DNA from: CAZYFH01 sp965197395
GTDB taxonomy: Bacteria; Acidobacteriota; Vicinamibacteria; Vicinamibacterales; UBA8438
Direction: 5' to 3'
Assembly: GCA_965197395.1 (NCBI GenBank)
Contig: OZ240205.1
Span: 1,612,001 to 1,676,000 of the forward strand
DNA: 64,000 bases
Positions 52,041 to 60,468 of the stretch are shown here, piece by piece. Both the position numbers and the translations under genes were made by a program. Position 1 is the first letter of the stretch. Each line of letters begins with the position of its first letter. A model generated the notes under the pieces. The model had not been told where the DNA came from, ran no database searches, and saw only the letters and a list, made by a program, of their open reading frames with translations.

Positions 52041-52973
52041 GTGAAGAAGACCGATGCCTTGAAGGACCTCAATCTGGCGTTCATCGGCGCGGGGGCGATG
52101 GGTTCGGCGATGATTGGCGGCCTCCTGTCGCGGCACCAGCTCGAGCCGGGCCGCATCACGGCCAGCGACCGTCACAAGGAGCGGCTGACCGAAGTTCGCG
52201 ACCGGTTCGGGATCCGCACGACGCTCGACAATCGGACCGCCGCGCGGCGTCGCCGCATCATCGTGCTCGCCGTCAAGCCCCAGGTGCTGCCGGCGGTCTT
52301 CTCCGATCTCCGTGGTCAGATCGCCTCGAACGCGCTCGTCGTCTCCATCGTGGCCGGCTCGACGATCGCGTCGATGGCGACCGCACTGAAGCACCGCGCC
52401 ATCGTCCGGACGATGCCCAATACGCCGGCGCAGGTCGGAGAGGGGATGACCGTCTGGGCCGCCACGCCGGAAGTCTCGGCGGCGCAGCGCGAACAAGCGC
52501 GTGCCATCGTGTCGGCCCTGGGCCAGCAGCTCTACGTCGAGGACGAGCGATTCCTCGACATGGCCACCGCCATCAGCGGCTCCGGGCCCTCGTATGTCTT
52601 CCTCCTGATGGAGGCGCTGATCGACGCCGCGGTGCATCTCGGGTTCTCGCGTGACGATGCGCGCGAGCTGGTGGTCCAGACCATTCGGGGGTCTGCCATC
52701 TACGCGCAGCAGCAGGTCGTGCACCCGGCCGAGCTGCGCAACCGCGTCACATCGCCGGGCGGCACGAGCGCCGACGCGCTGTATCAGCTCGAGAAGGGGA
52801 GCTTCCGGACCGTCGTCTCCAAGGCGGTCCTGGCCGCCTACCAGCGGAGCGTGGCGCTGGGCGAGCTGAGCTCCCGTCAGACGGGCGTGCGCGCGCCCGC
52901 CCGTGGGACGACGCGCAAGACAACGCGGAAGACGTCGCGCAAGACGTCGCGCAAGGCGGCGCGCCGCCGATGA
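52041..52973 (+). CDS. proC: Pyrroline-5-carboxylate reductase with lysine/arginine-rich tail
   Basis: A 310-residue enzyme that makes proline from pyrroline-5-carboxylate with NAD(P)H. The Rossmann start is FIGAGAMGSAMIGGL, and the catalytic region includes MPNTPAQVGEGMT and SGSGPSYVFLLMEALIDAAV. The core ends near residue 280 (QLEKGSFRTVVSKAV). A tail of about 30 residues follows, made largely of TTRK/TSRK repeats (KTTRKTSRKTSRKAARRR) and resembling histone-H1-type tails. The GTG start has AAGGAG upstream. The stop overlaps the antiporter start (ATGA). Confidence 0.93.
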   Translation: MKKTDALKDLNLAFIGAGAMGSAMIGGLLSRHQLEPGRITASDRHKERLTEVRDRFGIRTTLDNRTAARRRRIIVLAVKPQVLPAVFSDLRGQIASNALVVSIVAGSTIASMATALKHRAIVRTMPNTPAQVGEGMTVWAATPEVSAAQREQARAIVSALGQQLYVEDERFLDMATAISGSGPSYVFLLMEALIDAAVHLGFSRDDARELVVQTIRGSAIYAQQQVVHPAELRNRVTSPGGTSADALYQLEKGSFRTVVSKAVLAAYQRSVALGELSSRQTGVRAPARGTTRKTTRKTSRKTSRKAARRR

Positions 52974-54226
52974 GTGTCGCCTCCATCTTCAACCTCGTCG
53001 CGCTCCTCGTCACGCTCGCCGCGGTGTTCGGCTATCTCAACCACCGCTGGCTCAGACTGCCGCACACGATCGGCCTCGTGCTGATCGCGCTGACGGTCTC
53101 GATCCTCCTCCTTGTGACCGACGCCGTCGTTCCGGGTGTCGGTCTCGAGACCGCGGTCCGTGGCCTGCTCACGGACATCGATTTCGAAGACACGCTGATG
53201 AAGGGGTTGTTGAGCTTTTTGCTGTTCGCCGGCGCGCTGCACGTCGATCTCGAGGCGCTCATCAGCCGCCGGTGGGCCATCTCGATGCTGGCGACCGTCG
53301 GCATCGTCACCTCCACGCTCATCGTGGCCGGCCTGATGTTCTACGCGTTTGCGGTGTTCGGGTTCGCGATGCCGTTCGCGTATTGCCTCGTCTTCGGGGC
53401 GTTGATATCGCCGACCGACCCCGTGGCGGTCATGGGCATCTTGAAGGAGGTGCACGTCCCGCAGACGCTCGAGGCGAAGATCGCCGGAGAGAGCCTGTTC
53501 AACGACGGTGTCGGCGTGGTCCTGTTCTCCGTCCTGGTCGCGATGGCGGCCGGCGGCGAGCACGGCGACGCGTCGCTGGCGGGCGCCGCCGAGCTGCTCG
53601 CGGTGGAAGGGATCGGGGGTGTGCTGCTCGGGCTCGGAGCGGGATATTCCGCCTACCGGGCCATGAGAACGATCGACGAGCACACCCTCGAGGTGCTCAT
53701 CACGCTCTCGCTCGTGATGACCGTCTATGCGATCGCCGCGCGTCTCCACGTGTCAGGACCGCTCGCGGTGGTGGTGGCCGGGCTGTTCATCGGAAATCAC
53801 GGCAAGCGCTTTGCGATGAGCCCCGCGACCCGCCAGCACATCGAGACGTTCTGGTCGCTCCTCGACGAGGTCCTGAACTCGTTGCTGTTCCTCGCCATCG
53901 GCTTCGAGGTCGTCGCGATTACAGTCACGGGGCAGGTGGTAGGGGTGGCGCTCTTGGCGATCCCGATCGTCCTACTGGCCCGCTGTGCCGCGGTGGCCGG
54001 TCCGATCACGCTGCTCCGGCTGCGCACCGAGTTCACGGCCGGCGCGATCCCGGTGCTCGTCTGGGGTGGCCTCCGCGGCGGTATCTCGGTGGCGCTCGCG
54101 CTCTCGTTGCCGGAGAGCCCCCACAAGCCGGTGATCCTCGCGGCGACCTACGGCGTCGTGGTCTTCTCGATCGTCGTGCAGGGCCTGACGATCGAGCGGG
54201 TCGTGCGCGCGACCGTCCGACACTAG
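52970..54226 (+). CDS. CPA1-family Na+/H+ antiporter (NhaP-like)
   Basis: A 418-residue antiporter with about 12 membrane segments. The ion-binding NxD/SPTDPVAV motif (LVFGALISPTDPVAVMGIL) and GESLFNDGVGVVLF are intact, as are the C-terminal RGGISVALALSLP residues. It moves Na+ or K+ out against H+. It is coupled to proC by a 4-nt overlap; proline and cation efflux are both linked to osmotic balance, which is a plausible but unproven reason for the pairing. Confidence 0.93.
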   Translation: MSVASIFNLVALLVTLAAVFGYLNHRWLRLPHTIGLVLIALTVSILLLVTDAVVPGVGLETAVRGLLTDIDFEDTLMKGLLSFLLFAGALHVDLEALISRRWAISMLATVGIVTSTLIVAGLMFYAFAVFGFAMPFAYCLVFGALISPTDPVAVMGILKEVHVPQTLEAKIAGESLFNDGVGVVLFSVLVAMAAGGEHGDASLAGAAELLAVEGIGGVLLGLGAGYSAYRAMRTIDEHTLEVLITLSLVMTVYAIAARLHVSGPLAVVVAGLFIGNHGKRFAMSPATRQHIETFWSLLDEVLNSLLFLAIGFEVVAITVTGQVVGVALLAIPIVLLARCAAVAGPITLLRLRTEFTAGAIPVLVWGGLRGGISVALALSLPESPHKPVILAATYGVVVFSIVVQGLTIERVVRATVRH

Positions 54227-54230
54227 CTCG

Positions 54231-54791
54231 TTACTCGGGCCACAGCCAGGCGAACGTCCCGGCGGTCAGGAGCGCGTAGACGAGGCCGTCGAACATCGTC
54301 CGGAGCGTGAAGCCCCAGCCGCGGTAATACCAGATGGTGTTTTGCATCAGCGCGAGCGCGTAGCCGGCGAAGGCGACGGTGCTGACGATGCGGAAGACGA
54401 CCCGATAGTCGGTGCCCGCTGCCAAGGTGAGTCCCGCGACGTATCCGGCCGTCGCACCGACGATGATGCTATAGACGAACCACTGTGCCAGGCTCTTGCC
54501 AATGGGCAGGGGGCCGTTCGGGAGCACCGTCACGAACGCGACCGGTCCGGCGTTGGCCCGCTCGACGAATTCCGGCGAACCCATCTCCTTCGTGCTCGCC
54601 GCGCACGGCATGGCGTAATCACCCGGCACGATCTTGAACGGCCGGAGCGCGTCCATCACCTTTGCTTCATCGGCAACCTGCGGCGTGTCCGCGTTGTGGT
54701 AGCTCAGCACCATGTGAATGATGGAGCTGGCGATGAAGACGAGGACCGCCGCAACCAGAATCGGCAGCCAGAGTGTCAGAACGGAAACCAT
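54231..54791 (-). CDS. Membrane protein of unknown function
   Basis: A 186-residue protein with one N-terminal helix (5-28, ending SSIIHMVLSYHNAD), a soluble segment (PGDYAMPCAASTKEMGSPEF) and three further helices. I recognise no named family, though the overall pattern of helix, P-G-D-Y-x-x-P loop and three helices looks like a conserved family of small bacterial membrane proteins. It is convergent with the antiporter. Confidence 0.8.
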   Translation of the reverse strand: MVSVLTLWLPILVAAVLVFIASSIIHMVLSYHNADTPQVADEAKVMDALRPFKIVPGDYAMPCAASTKEMGSPEFVERANAGPVAFVTVLPNGPLPIGKSLAQWFVYSIIVGATAGYVAGLTLAAGTDYRVVFRIVSTVAFAGYALALMQNTIWYYRGWGFTLRTMFDGLVYALLTAGTFAWLWPE

Positions 54792-54814
54792 CGTTCCCTC
54801 CTCGATTGACGGGT

Positions 54815-55168
54815 TCAGGATATGCCGGCGGTCATGTCCGCGTGCGCATCACGCAGCCGCTTCGGCGCGGCCAGTCTCCACGCCGCGATCAGCAGGCTGC
54901 GCAGGCGTCCGCGGCTGATGCGCCCGAGGTCGACGCCGACCCACGTACCGCCCCAGACGTCACGGAAGGTCTCGGGCGCCGTCGAGACCAGGAGGTCCAG
55001 GTCGGTGGGCGTCGTCTTGACGTTGACGGCGCGGCCGTCCTCGGGCAGCGTCGCGAAGATCTTGTTCTTCACTCTGAGGTCCGGGCGACCACGGTGCTGA
55101 TGCTCGTGGGCCTCGGGCAGGGCGAGCGCCAGCTCGCGCACCAGCTGTTGGGTCAGCCGACGGGGCAT
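54815..55168 (-). CDS. MmcQ/YjbR-family protein
   Basis: A 117-residue protein with the MmcQ/YjbR fold: LPEAHEHQHRGRPDLRVKNKIFATL, then VNVKTTPTDLDLLVS and a C-terminal DLGRISRGRLRSLLIAAWRLAAP. The family has a double-wing DNA-binding-like fold but unknown function. The start at 55168 is taken because the frame upstream is the antisense of the next gene. It follows the PEP-mutase-family gene by 5 nt. Confidence 0.88.
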   Translation of the reverse strand: MPRRLTQQLVRELALALPEAHEHQHRGRPDLRVKNKIFATLPEDGRAVNVKTTPTDLDLLVSTAPETFRDVWGGTWVGVDLGRISRGRLRSLLIAAWRLAAPKRLRDAHADMTAGIS

Positions 55169-55173
55169 CAGCG

Positions 55174-56142
55174 TTATTGACCATCCTCCCGCCGCACGTT
55201 GTACGCCCGGGCGCGCTCGACGGCCGCGGCGTTCTCGATCAGCTGCAACCGGCGGTCGGATCCGGTCGCAATGTCCCCGGCGTCGCCGATCCGCCCGTCG
55301 CGTGCGAGCTCCGCCATCGCGCGGTCCATGGCGCCGACGGCGATCGCCCCCATCGCGCCGACAAAGAGGATGCTCACCCGGTTCTCGCGCGCGTCGCGGA
55401 CCGATGGCGCGCCGGTCAGGATCGGGCGTCCGGCCATCTCGACCGCTCGCGGACACTGGTCGAGCGGAATGCCCGGGACGAAGATCACGTCGCCCCCCTC
55501 GGCAGCGTAGAGCGCGACCCGCTCGAGCGCGTCTTCGAGCGGGCCACCGTCCGCCACGACATCGCTGCGGACGAGCAGCACCAGATTGGGGTCGCGCCGG
55601 GCATCGACCGCCGCATGCACCTTGTCGACCATCGCGTCACGGCTGATGATCTTCCCCTCGTCGTAACCGGTGAGGTGTTTCGCTCCATAGAGATCCTCGA
55701 TCATGACGCATGCGGCGCCGGCCTTGTCCATCCGCTGGACCGTTCGGTAGACGTTGAGTGGGTTCCCGCCCCCGTCATCGGCATCCGCGATGATCGGGAC
55801 GTCGGTAGCATCAGCCGTCCGATCGCAAAACTCCACCAGATCGTCCATCGTGATCATGCCGAAATCGCCAAACCCATACTTGCTGAGCGAGAGCGCGCTG
55901 CCGCCGGTCATGACGATCTCGAAGCCGTGCAGGGCGGCGAGCTTGGCGGTGGCGACGTCGCCGCAGTTGATACAGCGGCTCGGCTCGGATCGCCGGAGGA
56001 GCTCCCGGAACCGCGCACCCGGGGTCGCTTCTGTCGGGGTCTGCGCCGCGACCCCAGCCTCAAGTGTCTGGCCGAGCACGCCCCCGGCGGCGAGTCCGGC
56101 GCCATGGAGAAACCGCCGCCGCGTCGGCGCGTTCGTGTTCAT
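55174..56142 (-). CDS. Tat-exported isocitrate lyase/PEP mutase-family protein
   Basis: A 322-residue protein with a twin-arginine signal, PTRRRFLHGAGLAAGG, cut near VAAQTP. The remainder is an isocitrate lyase/PEP mutase-type TIM barrel: SEPSRCINCGDVATAKLAAL, PIIADADDGGGNP (metal-binding Asp pair), CVMIEDLYGAKHLTGYD and RSDVVADGG. Most family members are cytoplasmic C-C or P-C lyases or mutases; export is unusual. Whether it is a lyase or a mutase cannot be told. The start at 56142 is the first Met before the Tat motif. Confidence 0.85.
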   Translation of the reverse strand: MNTNAPTRRRFLHGAGLAAGGVLGQTLEAGVAAQTPTEATPGARFRELLRRSEPSRCINCGDVATAKLAALHGFEIVMTGGSALSLSKYGFGDFGMITMDDLVEFCDRTADATDVPIIADADDGGGNPLNVYRTVQRMDKAGAACVMIEDLYGAKHLTGYDEGKIISRDAMVDKVHAAVDARRDPNLVLLVRSDVVADGGPLEDALERVALYAAEGGDVIFVPGIPLDQCPRAVEMAGRPILTGAPSVRDARENRVSILFVGAMGAIAVGAMDRAMAELARDGRIGDAGDIATGSDRRLQLIENAAAVERARAYNVRREDGQ

Positions 56143-56261
56143 GTCTACCTCCCTCGAGTGTGTCCCTTGTATCACTACGTCCCCCGCGTCGCAACGCCTA
56201 CGGCGATGGTTCGTTCACGTAGAATCCGATCTAGGGAGGCCGTCATGCGGTTGGAGGGGCG

Positions 56262-56297
56262 CCGCGGTCGCGGGGGTTTGGGGCGAAGCCCCATCTG
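56262..56297 (+). repeat. Intergenic hairpin repeat, copy 4
   Basis: The same core as the copies at 14934 and 15030, with GGGGTTT in place of GGGGCTT, which still pairs with AAGCCCC through a G-U pair. It ends 4 bp before the ATG of the next gene and replaces any Shine-Dalgarno. Confidence 0.6.
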
Positions 56298-56300
56298 AAC

Positions 56301-57572
56301 ATGGATCGGACCAATCGCCGGTATGTCGTCACGCTCGCCCTAGTGGCCGTCGCCATCCTCGCGGTCGGCACGCTGTTGCGGCCACCACCGGCGGCCGACG
56401 CGCCAACACCACCCGGGCCGTCGCAGGCGGAGCTCAGCCGCCTGGCGCGTCTGGCGCAACGACGCTCGCTCGAGAGTATGGCGGAGTACTTCGCCACGGT
56501 CGCGCGCGATCTCCAGCCAATAGTGGTCGGTGTGCGCGGTCTTGCGCGCAGCGGGATCGTCTGGGAACCCGGGCTCGTCGTGACGACGCGGCTCGAACCG
56601 CGTTTTCCGGATGCGACCACCGTGTCCAACACCACCGGCGAGCTCGGCGTGGCCACCGTCGGGAGCGGTCCGCACCTCCCGCTGGCCACGCTGCGCGTGC
56701 CGGAGGCCGGCGGGTTCGTGCCGGCCACACGCGGCGCGACCACCCAGCTCGCGGCAGGTGACTGGACGCTCTTCGTCTCAAACCGAGGACGCCGGGGGTT
56801 CACACCGGCGACCTATCTGGCGACGTCGGAGCGTCGCTGCGCCGGCCAAACGGTAGGTGATGTGGCGACGAGCATCGCGCTGACCGCCGAGCTAGCGGGG
56901 GCTGGCCTCTTTGACCTCGACGGCCGTTTGCTGGCGGTGGTCCTGGCCTGCGACGAGCGCTATGCGGCTGTGCCCGTGGGCGACGTGGACCTGTTGGTGC
57001 GCCGGGCGGCGACACTGCACAGCCGGCTCGCGCACCGATACGGGATGGGGCTGACCGATCCGACCCCGGCGGAGCGAGCCTACCTCGACGCGCCGACCGG
57101 TGTGCTCGTGCGAGAGGTCTGGACCGGCTACCTTGCCGATGCATCCGGCATCCTGCCTGGCGACGTTATCGTGGCCATCAACGCCGAGCGCATCGCCGCG
57201 GTCGACCAACTCGGCCCACTCGTCGAGCCAGGCGAGTTCGACGCGTTCGACTTCGCCGTTCGACGCGGCGACGACATCCTGGGTGTGCGGGTGCCGTCCG
57301 ACCCACGCGCATTCGTCGGTTGGCAGGCGGACGAGGCCAGTGACGGGCTGCTGTGGGACGACACGTCCCGCGGGCATCGCATCGACTCGGTGATTCCGGG
57401 GACGGCAGCCGATCGCGCCGGCCTGCGCGCGGGGGACCGGCTGATGCGGGTCGACCACGCCGTGGCCGACGATTTGGCGGCGGTGCGGGCGGCGCTGGCA
57501 GCGACGCGCGAGACGCCAGTGTTGCTCGAGCTGGAGCGGGCCGGCCGGCGCTGGGCCGTCGTGCTGCCCTAA
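56301..57572 (+). CDS. HtrA-like double-PDZ protein with degenerate protease domain
   Basis: A 423-residue exported or membrane-anchored protein (one hydrophobic segment at 8-26). Residues ~60-235 follow the trypsin-like HtrA fold (QPIVVGVRGLARSGIVWEPG, LVVTTRL), but the catalytic Ser motif GNSGGP is replaced by GAGLFDLDG and no catalytic His context is seen. Two PDZ domains follow (about 245-330 and 340-420, with DVIVAINAERIAAVDQLGP and AGLRAGDRLMRVDHAVADDL). It probably binds misfolded or partner proteins rather than cutting them. A hairpin repeat sits at its start. Confidence 0.8.
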   Translation: MDRTNRRYVVTLALVAVAILAVGTLLRPPPAADAPTPPGPSQAELSRLARLAQRRSLESMAEYFATVARDLQPIVVGVRGLARSGIVWEPGLVVTTRLEPRFPDATTVSNTTGELGVATVGSGPHLPLATLRVPEAGGFVPATRGATTQLAAGDWTLFVSNRGRRGFTPATYLATSERRCAGQTVGDVATSIALTAELAGAGLFDLDGRLLAVVLACDERYAAVPVGDVDLLVRRAATLHSRLAHRYGMGLTDPTPAERAYLDAPTGVLVREVWTGYLADASGILPGDVIVAINAERIAAVDQLGPLVEPGEFDAFDFAVRRGDDILGVRVPSDPRAFVGWQADEASDGLLWDDTSRGHRIDSVIPGTAADRAGLRAGDRLMRVDHAVADDLAAVRAALAATRETPVLLELERAGRRWAVVLP

Positions 57573-57578
57573 ACGGTA

Positions 57579-58796
57579 ATGGACGAGCTCACGTCGCTCG
57601 GCCTCATCCTGCTGCTCGCGCTGCTCGCTGGGCACCTGGTGAAATACGTGCGCGTCCCCGAGGTGACCGGCTACATCCTCGCCGGCGTCGCGCTCGGACC
57701 GTCCGTGCTGGGCTGGGTGTCCGCGGAAAACCTCATCGCGCTCGAGGTCATCAGCGAGATCGCGCTCGGTCTCATTCTGTTCTCGATCGGATCGGTATTC
57801 GAGTTCTCCCGGTTTCGCCGCCTGGGCCGACAGATTCTCTATCTCACCCTGATCGAATCGGTCCTCGCGTCGGCCCTCGTGACCGTGGGGGTGCTCATGA
57901 TCGGCCAGCCATGGCCGGTCGCATTCCTGCTCGGCGCGATCGCCATCGCGACCGCCCCCGCGTCGACGCTGATGGTGATTCGCGAATGTGACAGCCAGGG
58001 GCCGCTGACCGAGAACCTGCTCGGCATCATCGCCGTCAACAACCTGTTCTGCATCGCTGCCTACAGCCTGGTCGCCGCACTCATCGATCTGTCTGCCGGT
58101 CTCGGCGCGGCGTCGCTGGTCGAGACGGTCTACCGCGCGCTCTTTCCGCTCGTGTGGCAGCTCATCGGATCGGCAGCCCTCGGCTATCTCGTCGGCTTGA
58201 TGCTGGCCGCGTGGTCGACGCGGGTCACGGAAACAGGGGAGATGTTGATTCTGTTGGCCGGCTCGATCTTGCTCTGCGTCGGCGTGTCGCGTTGGCTCGA
58301 CCTGTCGCCGCTCGTCGCCAGCCTGGCCGTCGGCGCGACAATGGTCAACCTGTCGGCGCGGAGCGGCCGTCTCTTCGAGACGCTGGCCGGCACCGACCCG
58401 CCATTCTACGCCATCTTCTTCGTGATCGCCGGTGCCGATCTCGACCTGACGCTCGTGCAGTCGATGGGTCTAATCGGGGTGGTGTATGTGGGCGGCCGCG
58501 CCGTCGGCAAGTTCGCCGGAGCCATCGCCGGGGCCCGGTGGCTGCGACTTGAATCCAACGTGCAGCGCTTCCTTGGGTTCGGGCTGCTGGCGCAAGCGGG
58601 TCTCGCCGTCGGCCTGACGCTGGCCGTCAGCCAGCGCTTCGAGGCCTACGCCCCGATCGTTTCGACCGTGGTGCTTGCCGGCGTCGGGATCTACGAGATG
58701 GTCGGGCCGATCAGCACCCGGTTCGCCCTGGTGCACGCGGGGGAGGCCGGGATGCAGGTGCCCGCGACCGACCCGGGGCTCGAATCGCAGCTATAG
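57579..58796 (+). CDS. CPA2-family cation:proton antiporter (Kef-like, no RCK domain)
   Basis: A 405-residue membrane protein with about 12 helices. Family features are EVTGYILAGVALGPSVLGWV, the IAIATAPASTLMVIRECDSQ ion-site region and FFVIAGADLDLTLV. There is no C-terminal TrkA/RCK regulatory domain, so it is shorter than full Kef. It would exchange K+ or Na+ for H+. It starts 6 nt after the PDZ protein, so the two form an operon. Confidence 0.9.
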   Translation: MDELTSLGLILLLALLAGHLVKYVRVPEVTGYILAGVALGPSVLGWVSAENLIALEVISEIALGLILFSIGSVFEFSRFRRLGRQILYLTLIESVLASALVTVGVLMIGQPWPVAFLLGAIAIATAPASTLMVIRECDSQGPLTENLLGIIAVNNLFCIAAYSLVAALIDLSAGLGAASLVETVYRALFPLVWQLIGSAALGYLVGLMLAAWSTRVTETGEMLILLAGSILLCVGVSRWLDLSPLVASLAVGATMVNLSARSGRLFETLAGTDPPFYAIFFVIAGADLDLTLVQSMGLIGVVYVGGRAVGKFAGAIAGARWLRLESNVQRFLGFGLLAQAGLAVGLTLAVSQRFEAYAPIVSTVVLAGVGIYEMVGPISTRFALVHAGEAGMQVPATDPGLESQL

Positions 58797-58813
58797 CGGC
58801 CGAGCCTCGACTC

Positions 58814-59590
58814 CTACGGCTGCACGATCTCGATGTTGACGCCGTCGGGACCCTCCACGAAGGAGATGATCATCTCCTCGCCGAGGGGGTTGGTGAATGG
58901 GGTCGGCTCCATAGTGAACGCCACGCCCTTCCCCTTGATTGCCTCGGCGGCCGCACGCAGGTCCGGAAACTCCCAGCCGAGGTGATCGAAGGCTCGGCCG
59001 GCGGTCGGAGCCAGCTCGCCTTCGTGCCGTGCCACGAGTAACCAGACGGGGCCGTAGCGGAGCCCACCGATCCGCCCCTTCAGGCGGTCGCGCGTTCCGC
59101 CGAAGATGTTCTCGTACCACGCCAGCGTTCCATCGGGATCAGGCGACCGCAGATGGAGGTGATGAAAGCCGATCCACTCGTGGTCTTCGACCACCTCGAT
59201 CTTCGTGCCCCACGGATCCTCGACGAAGGCCAGTTTGAAGACGCCGTCGATCTCACGCATCGGCTCGACGATCTTGACGCCCGCCGCTTCGTATGAGCGC
59301 ATCATGGTGTCGAGGTTGCGGAACGAGAACCCGATGTGGTCGACGCCGCTCCCCACGCTCGGGCCGTCGATCGCATCTCGCTCGAAGAAGATGATCAGGG
59401 TGCCGCCCGCCGCGCACGCGTTGGCGCGGCCGTAGTCGGTGCACCCCATGTGGGTCATGTACCACTGCTTCGCTTTGGCGGCGTCCGTCGCGATGAGATG
59501 GATGTGATGGTAGTCGGCGGCGCGCGCCGCGGACGGCAAGCCAATCGCCGCGACAACGGCGGCGAGTAGGACGAACGTTTTCGCGGTCAT
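58814..59590 (-). CDS. Exported VOC (glyoxalase/dioxygenase-fold) protein
   Basis: A 258-residue protein with a signal peptide (~1-25, ARAADYHH) and two VOC modules, about 27-135 (HHIHLIATDAAKAKQWY) and 145-258 (FHHLHLRSPDPDGTLAWYEN), each with His and Glu metal-ligand candidates (last E in NIEIVQP). VOC proteins bind metals for isomerase, dioxygenase or resistance functions. Export is notable. The function is unknown. It is co-directional with the next two genes. Confidence 0.85.
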   Translation of the reverse strand: MTAKTFVLLAAVVAAIGLPSAARAADYHHIHLIATDAAKAKQWYMTHMGCTDYGRANACAAGGTLIIFFERDAIDGPSVGSGVDHIGFSFRNLDTMMRSYEAAGVKIVEPMREIDGVFKLAFVEDPWGTKIEVVEDHEWIGFHHLHLRSPDPDGTLAWYENIFGGTRDRLKGRIGGLRYGPVWLLVARHEGELAPTAGRAFDHLGWEFPDLRAAAEAIKGKGVAFTMEPTPFTNPLGEEMIISFVEGPDGVNIEIVQP

Positions 59591-59603
59591 GGCGATCCTT
59601 CCT

Positions 59604-60374
59604 TCAGTCCTCGGGCAGGCCGCCCGGGATCGACGGCATCTGCATCTGCTCGTAGTCGGACGGCGGGTCGAACGTGTCGGCCGGCAGGGCCCCCGGTTCC
59701 ATGCTCTGCAGCGTGATGGTCGTCGGCTGCCCGTCGGCGTCGATGTTCATCCTGACGACACGCCCGTTCGGGAGCCCCTGCGCCCGCGCCAGTCCCTGAT
59801 AGCGCAGGAACTCCTGTGCGCCGGCTGCAGCGCCGCCCGCGGTCGGCATCCGCAGCGCGTCGGCGGCTTCCGCGACCCGCTGGCTGATCTCGAAGAGCCC
59901 GACGTCGATGTCGGTCGTCATCCAGAAGGTGGTGGCCTGGTCGTCCATGCCGGTCATGCGCACCTCGAACGCCTCCCAATCGCCGACTGTCGCCGTCTGG
60001 CCGGTTTCCTCGAATTGCAGCGCCGCGACATCAAGGTCGGGCTGTTCGTTGCCGCCACCGGCGCCGGGCATCCGCTGGAGCATCTGCTGCATCATCTTTA
60101 GCTGCTCGGGTCCCCACTCGATGTATCGCTGCTCCGCATGCTGGACCATGAGCATCCGCGGGCTAACTCCGCTGAACCAGACCACGGACATGCCCTGCGC
60201 GAGGTCCATCCGCATCCGGTCGGGGCCGAGGAAATAGTCCATCGTCATGGCAGGCTGACCGCCGGACTCGATCTGGATGACCGCCGCAAGCTCGTCCTGT
60301 GCAGCGACCGGTACGGGGTCGAGCACGCTGACCGCGGCCGTGGCGAAGACCGCTGCTAGGTGTCGCATCTGCAT
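59604..60374 (-). CDS. Exported DUF4412-like protein
   Basis: A 256-residue protein with a signal peptide (~1-24, PVPVAAQ). The middle has MTMDYFLGPDRMRMDLAQGM, a beta-strand pattern typical of lipid- or lipoprotein-binding DUF4412-like domains, then a Met/Gln-rich stretch MMQQMLQRMPGAGGG. Function is unknown. The start at 60374 follows AAAGGACA. It sits 13 nt upstream of the VOC gene and probably shares its transcript. Confidence 0.75.
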   Translation of the reverse strand: MQMRHLAAVFATAAVSVLDPVPVAAQDELAAVIQIESGGQPAMTMDYFLGPDRMRMDLAQGMSVVWFSGVSPRMLMVQHAEQRYIEWGPEQLKMMQQMLQRMPGAGGGNEQPDLDVAALQFEETGQTATVGDWEAFEVRMTGMDDQATTFWMTTDIDVGLFEISQRVAEAADALRMPTAGGAAAGAQEFLRYQGLARAQGLPNGRVVRMNIDADGQPTTITLQSMEPGALPADTFDPPSDYEQMQMPSIPGGLPED

Positions 60375-60468
60375 GGCATGTGTCCTTTCGACCCGAGGCG
60401 CTGACGCTGAACATGACCGACGGGAGAAGACGCGTGCATTATAGCGTTCCACGGCACCCCGTCCGCCG

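Noticed and set aside
49237..52044. A 935-codon open frame on the plus strand across pfp, the M29-like gene and ydjM
   Set aside because: It is antisense to three well-supported genes. Its translation is low-complexity, Arg/His/Asp-rich, with no domain. It is a GC-rich shadow.
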